A stretch of DNA of 64,000 nt from Blautia parvula (GTDB lineage Bacteria > Bacillota > Clostridia > Lachnospirales > Lachnospiraceae), in the NCBI RefSeq assembly GCF_020215665.1, contig NZ_CP084061.1, forward strand, positions 1,954,001 to 2,018,000, read 5' to 3'. Both the position numbers and the translations under genes were made by a program. The notes under the pieces are model-generated. The model made no database searches, was not told where the DNA came from, and saw nothing but the letters and a program-made list of their open reading frames with translations. Of this stretch, positions 60,880 through 64,000 are shown piece after piece; position 1 is the first letter of the stretch; every line of letters starts with the position of its first letter.

Positions 60880-62313
60880 TCAATTTTTCAGTTCCAGGAA
60901 TTCCTCGAAAATCTCGCACATGCGGACAGCCTGGTAAGCCTCAGGCATCTCACAGAAAATGCGCAGAAGAGGCTCTGTGCCGGAGAATCTGGCAATGATC
61001 CAGCCTCCGTTTTTAAAGTAGATCTTACAGCCGTCCATGTAGGAAACCTTTTCCACCGGTTCGTCAATATCGGGAAGGGCCTTATCCACCATGAGGGTCC
61101 TCTGGATCTCCTCTTTTCTTTCAGGCGTGAACTTGTAGTCCCTCTCCTCCATATAGATACTTCCGTACTCCTCCTCAATGTCCCTGGCGATCTGGGATAT
61201 CTTCTTTCCTGTCACTGCGATCATTTCCACCAGCAGCATGGCAGCATATACGCCGTCCTTGCCGTTGATGTGTCCTTTTACGGTCAGGCCGCCTGAAGAC
61301 TCCCCGCCGATAATGGCGTCTGTCTCCTCCATCTTGGAAGAGATATACTTAAAGCCAACGGGAACCTCATAGCATTTCTGCCCGAAGCTCTCTGCCACAC
61401 GGTCCAGCATGTGGGTGGTTGCCACGTTGCGGACGACCGGGCCGCTCCAGCCTTTATATTTTACCAGATAATAATACAGCAGCACTAAGATATCATTGGG
61501 GTGCAGGAATTTTCCCGTATCATCAATGACACCGATACGGTCCGCATCCCCGTCGGTGGCCACACCGATGTCACAGCCTCTGTCCAGCACATAGTTCTGC
61601 AGGGAGCGCAGGGTCTGGGCATTGGGTGCCGGCAGCTTGCCGCCGAACAGCGTGTCGTGGCGCTCATGGATGATCTCCAGCTCGCAGCGGGTGATGGAGA
61701 GCAGAGTCTTCAGGGATGTCTGGCTCACACCGTACATGGGGTCAAGAGCCACACGGAGTCCTTTGTTCTTGATGGCCTCCACATCCACAGCGGCAATGAT
61801 ATTGTCCAGATATTCATTGAGAGGGTTAAATTCCACCACTTTCCCCTCAGCCACTGCCTGCTCATAGGGAATGGCGGCGATGGGAGTTCCAGCGGCGATC
61901 TCCTCCTCCACTTTTGCGATATATTCCTCAATCTCTGCGGTCTGCACTTCATTGGCATCCCTTCCGCCTCTTGTGAAGACCTTGATGCCGTTATAGATCG
62001 CCGGGTTATGGCTGGCTGTCACCATCATGCCGTATGGCAGGTTGTGTGCCATCACATAATACATGATAAGTGGTGTGGGTGAGGACCTGTTGATGAACCA
62101 GGCGCGGATTCCCTCCGCTGCCAGCACCTCACAGGACCACATAACTGCCTCTTTTGCCAGGAAACGCCTGTCATATCCGATGCAGATGTCCTCCTTCTCC
62201 ACGCCCTCTGCCTTCATTTTCATGGCAAGGGCCTTTGTCAGCTTCTGGATATTCTCCTTCGTGAAGCCGTCACCTATAATTGCTCTCCAACCGCCTGTTC
62301 CAAATTTGATCAT
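60880..62313 (-). CDS. Phosphoglucomutase/phosphomannomutase
   Basis: A 477-residue alpha-D-phosphohexomutase. Active-site Ser is S101 in 'VTASHNP', the metal-binding loop is DGDADR in 'VATDGDADRIGV', the sugar-binding loop is 'GGESSGGL', and the phosphate-binding loop near the end is 'RFSGTEP'. It interconverts glucose-1-phosphate and glucose-6-phosphate (or the mannose equivalents). It follows the GH94 gene by 33 bases, so it most likely handles the sugar-1-phosphate released by phosphorolysis. Start 62313 follows GGAAGGAG. Confidence 0.93.
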   Translation of the reverse strand: MIKFGTGGWRAIIGDGFTKENIQKLTKALAMKMKAEGVEKEDICIGYDRRFLAKEAVMWSCEVLAAEGIRAWFINRSSPTPLIMYYVMAHNLPYGMMVTASHNPAIYNGIKVFTRGGRDANEVQTAEIEEYIAKVEEEIAAGTPIAAIPYEQAVAEGKVVEFNPLNEYLDNIIAAVDVEAIKNKGLRVALDPMYGVSQTSLKTLLSITRCELEIIHERHDTLFGGKLPAPNAQTLRSLQNYVLDRGCDIGVATDGDADRIGVIDDTGKFLHPNDILVLLYYYLVKYKGWSGPVVRNVATTHMLDRVAESFGQKCYEVPVGFKYISSKMEETDAIIGGESSGGLTVKGHINGKDGVYAAMLLVEMIAVTGKKISQIARDIEEEYGSIYMEERDYKFTPERKEEIQRTLMVDKALPDIDEPVEKVSYMDGCKIYFKNGGWIIARFSGTEPLLRIFCEMPEAYQAVRMCEIFEEFLELKN

Positions 62314-62346
62314 TGCTGTTCTCTCCTTCCTGTACGAACCCACAAG

Positions 62347-64000
62347 TTATCCCATAACAATTTTTACTGTATTTTCACTGCCTGCTTCGCAGACCGGTAT
62401 CTTATCTACTTTTTCCTTGTTGAGCCAGATTTCCTTCACGCCTTTTTCCACATGGTCCGGGTTTTCCACTGTGATATCAAAGGACGCACCGCGAAATACC
62501 CTGTGCGCGGAAAATCCGTCCCAGTCACCCGGAATACAGGGATCGATCTCCAGTCCGTCCATCAGCGGACGGATGCCCAGCATATATCTGGTGGCTGCAA
62601 AGTAAGCCCAGCCGCCGCTGCCTGTCATGAAGGGATGGCGTGCCCTGCCGTAGGCTGTGTGGTCCCTGCCCATGATGAACTGGCAGTAGGAATAAGGCTC
62701 TGCCTGGCGCACCTCTATCATGTCATTCTGATAGTACGGACACAGAGCGTTGTAGAACTCCATGGCACGGCTGCCTCTGCCCAGCATACATTCCGCTGCC
62801 CATGCCCATGGGTTGGGATGACTGAACACAGAACCGTTTTCTTTCAGGCCCGGGTACACCCTGGTCACAAAACCGATATCATCATCCGGCACCGTATAGG
62901 AGGGGCCGTTGAGCATGATGCCGTAAGGAGTGAAGAGGTTCTCATAGACAGCATCCATGGCCTTTGTTCCCTTTTCTTTGGGCGCCGCGCCGGAGAGCAC
63001 TGCCCAGGCATTGGATTCCAGATGTACTCTTCCCTCTTTGTCCTTCTGTGTTCCGATCTTCCGGCCGTTTTTCGTGATGCCGCGGATATACCACTCTCCG
63101 TCCCACAGCTCCCGGTCACAAACTTTTTTCACATTTTCAGCCATTGACCTGTATTTCTCCACATCCTCTTTCTCGCCCAGATAAGAAGCCATCTCGAGAA
63201 AGCTCTGTATCGCCCAGTAGTGCAGGAAGGATACCATGGCACTCTCGCCGCCGCCTAAGTTCAGGCAGTCGTTCCAGTCCGCGCGCAGACCCTTGCACAC
63301 GCCGTCAGCTCCCACCTGTCTGGCGGAAAAGTCCAGAATTCGTTTCATATGGTCATAGACTGTGCCCTCGCCTTTGTCCGCATAAGGCACCACCTGTTTC
63401 AGCAGTTCAAATTCCCCTGTCTCTTTTACATACTCCACAATGGAGCTGACCAGCCACAGGGCATCGTCTGAGCAGGTGTCCTCCAGACCGTGGATCATCT
63501 GGTCCTTACTGGGTGTGGGCACGACTGTGGGGGACTTAAAGGGCTTCACTTCCGTATCCGGGTCAAACCATTCCGGCTGGAACAGATGCAGGCCGTATCC
63601 CTCCGACACCTGGCCCCTTAAAAGCTCTATGATCCTCTGGCGGCATTTTGCCGGATTGGAATGCGGTACCGTCATGGCATCCTGGGCAGTGTCCCGATAG
63701 CCCAGTCCTGTCCGTCCGCCCACTTCGATGAAGGAGGCAAACCTGGAGAACATCACATTGATCTCCGCCTGATAGAGAGTCCAGGTATTGATAAGCGTGT
63801 TCATGCCTTCATTTGGAGTCCGGATCTGCAGTTTGTCGAACTTGCTCTCCCAGTAGTTTTTCAGTTCCTCATAGGCTGCGTCCACATTGGCAAAACTGCT
63901 GTATTTTTCTCTGTAGGGATAAGCGGCTTTTCTGTTTCCCTCGCCCAGCATGAACACCAGGCGCACTTCCTCACCGGGAGCCAGTGTAAGCTTTTTCTGC
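62347..64000 (-). CDS. GH94 disaccharide phosphorylase, C-terminal part (cut by window edge)
   Basis: The last about 550 residues of a glycosyltransferase-36/GH94 phosphorylase; the frame stays open to base 64000, so the N-terminal beta-sandwich domain lies outside. The (alpha/alpha)6 catalytic domain shows 'GLGYRDTAQDAM' and 'LRADWNDCLNLGGGES', where the DWND Asp is the general acid of cellobiose and chitobiose phosphorylases. It would use phosphate to give a sugar-1-phosphate and a free sugar. Cellobiose, cellodextrin, laminaribiose and N,N'-diacetylchitobiose types all remain possible. There is no signal peptide information. It is co-transcribed with the mutase. Confidence 0.88.
   Translation of the reverse strand, partial: QKKLTLAPGEEVRLVFMLGEGNRKAAYPYREKYSSFANVDAAYEELKNYWESKFDKLQIRTPNEGMNTLINTWTLYQAEINVMFSRFASFIEVGGRTGLGYRDTAQDAMTVPHSNPAKCRQRIIELLRGQVSEGYGLHLFQPEWFDPDTEVKPFKSPTVVPTPSKDQMIHGLEDTCSDDALWLVSSIVEYVKETGEFELLKQVVPYADKGEGTVYDHMKRILDFSARQVGADGVCKGLRADWNDCLNLGGGESAMVSFLHYWAIQSFLEMASYLGEKEDVEKYRSMAENVKKVCDRELWDGEWYIRGITKNGRKIGTQKDKEGRVHLESNAWAVLSGAAPKEKGTKAMDAVYENLFTPYGIMLNGPSYTVPDDDIGFVTRVYPGLKENGSVFSHPNPWAWAAECMLGRGSRAMEFYNALCPYYQNDMIEVRQAEPYSYCQFIMGRDHTAYGRARHPFMTGSGGWAYFAATRYMLGIRPLMDGLEIDPCIPGDWDGFSAHRVFRGASFDITVENPDHVEKGVKEIWLNKEKVDKIPVCEAGSENTVKIVMG

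Overview
The window looks like chromosome of a gut Firmicute of the family Lachnospiraceae, probably close to Blautia. The reasons are the clostridial rimP-nusA-rnpM-ylxQ-infB-rbfA-nrnA-truB-ribF operon, a FabV-type enoyl reductase with a FabT-like operator, an NTF2-like/PAS/GGDEF protein, PD-(D/E)XK 'Rpn-like' proteins, GPH-family sugar transporters, GH3 and GH94 enzymes and YesM/YesN regulators. The genus is inferred from gene content only. No phage, insertion sequence or CRISPR array was found.

Layout. 1-2.3 kb: a CLC channel gene (cut by the window edge) diverges from a DUF1292 protein and an amidohydrolase. 2.3-9.2 kb: an Rpn-like nuclease, fabV, a TetR/nucleoside phosphorylase pair, a GGDEF protein, then dut and nrdG. 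9.2-23.1 kb: the information-processing core, all on the minus strand (pnp, rpsO, an NlpC/P60 hydrolase, a Na/Pi cotransporter, and the nine genes rimP to ribF). 23.4-31.2 kb: a second minus-strand run (PAP2 phosphatase, HAD phosphatase, parE, parC, corA, transglutaminase lipoprotein). 31.4-38.6 kb: a GPH transporter with two GH3 glycosidases, divergent from an AraC regulator. 38.6-40 kb: an AT-rich island with agrB and an unannotated agrD-like peptide gene. 40.1-50.3 kb: arylamine N-acetyltransferase, a GPH transporter with two uroporphyrinogen-decarboxylase-family proteins and a PucR regulator, a MATE exporter, a PHP phosphoesterase and a second PD-(D/E)XK protein. 50.5-50.8 kb: three identical tRNA-Glu(CTC) genes. 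50.9-55.4 kb: ppk, ppx and a YesN-type response regulator. 55.6-64 kb: a sugar ABC transporter, its YesM-type kinase, a phosphoglucomutase and a GH94 phosphorylase that runs off the end.

How they work together. The 55-64 kb block reads as a sensor, importer, phosphorolysis and phosphoglucomutase route for an oligosaccharide. The GH3 block is a second import-and-hydrolyse unit. The GPH/UroD/UroD/PucR block resembles a catabolic unit of unknown substrate, perhaps methyl-group removal. The most novel items are (i) the agrB/agrD pair, where the peptide aligns with Listeria AgrD but has Ser in place of the ring Cys, so a lactone rather than a thiolactone signal is predicted, with no agrC or agrA nearby; and (ii) a set of dispersed palindromic elements placed just after stop codons. 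Two of these keep identical unpaired blocks while their stem sequences have changed completely yet still pair.
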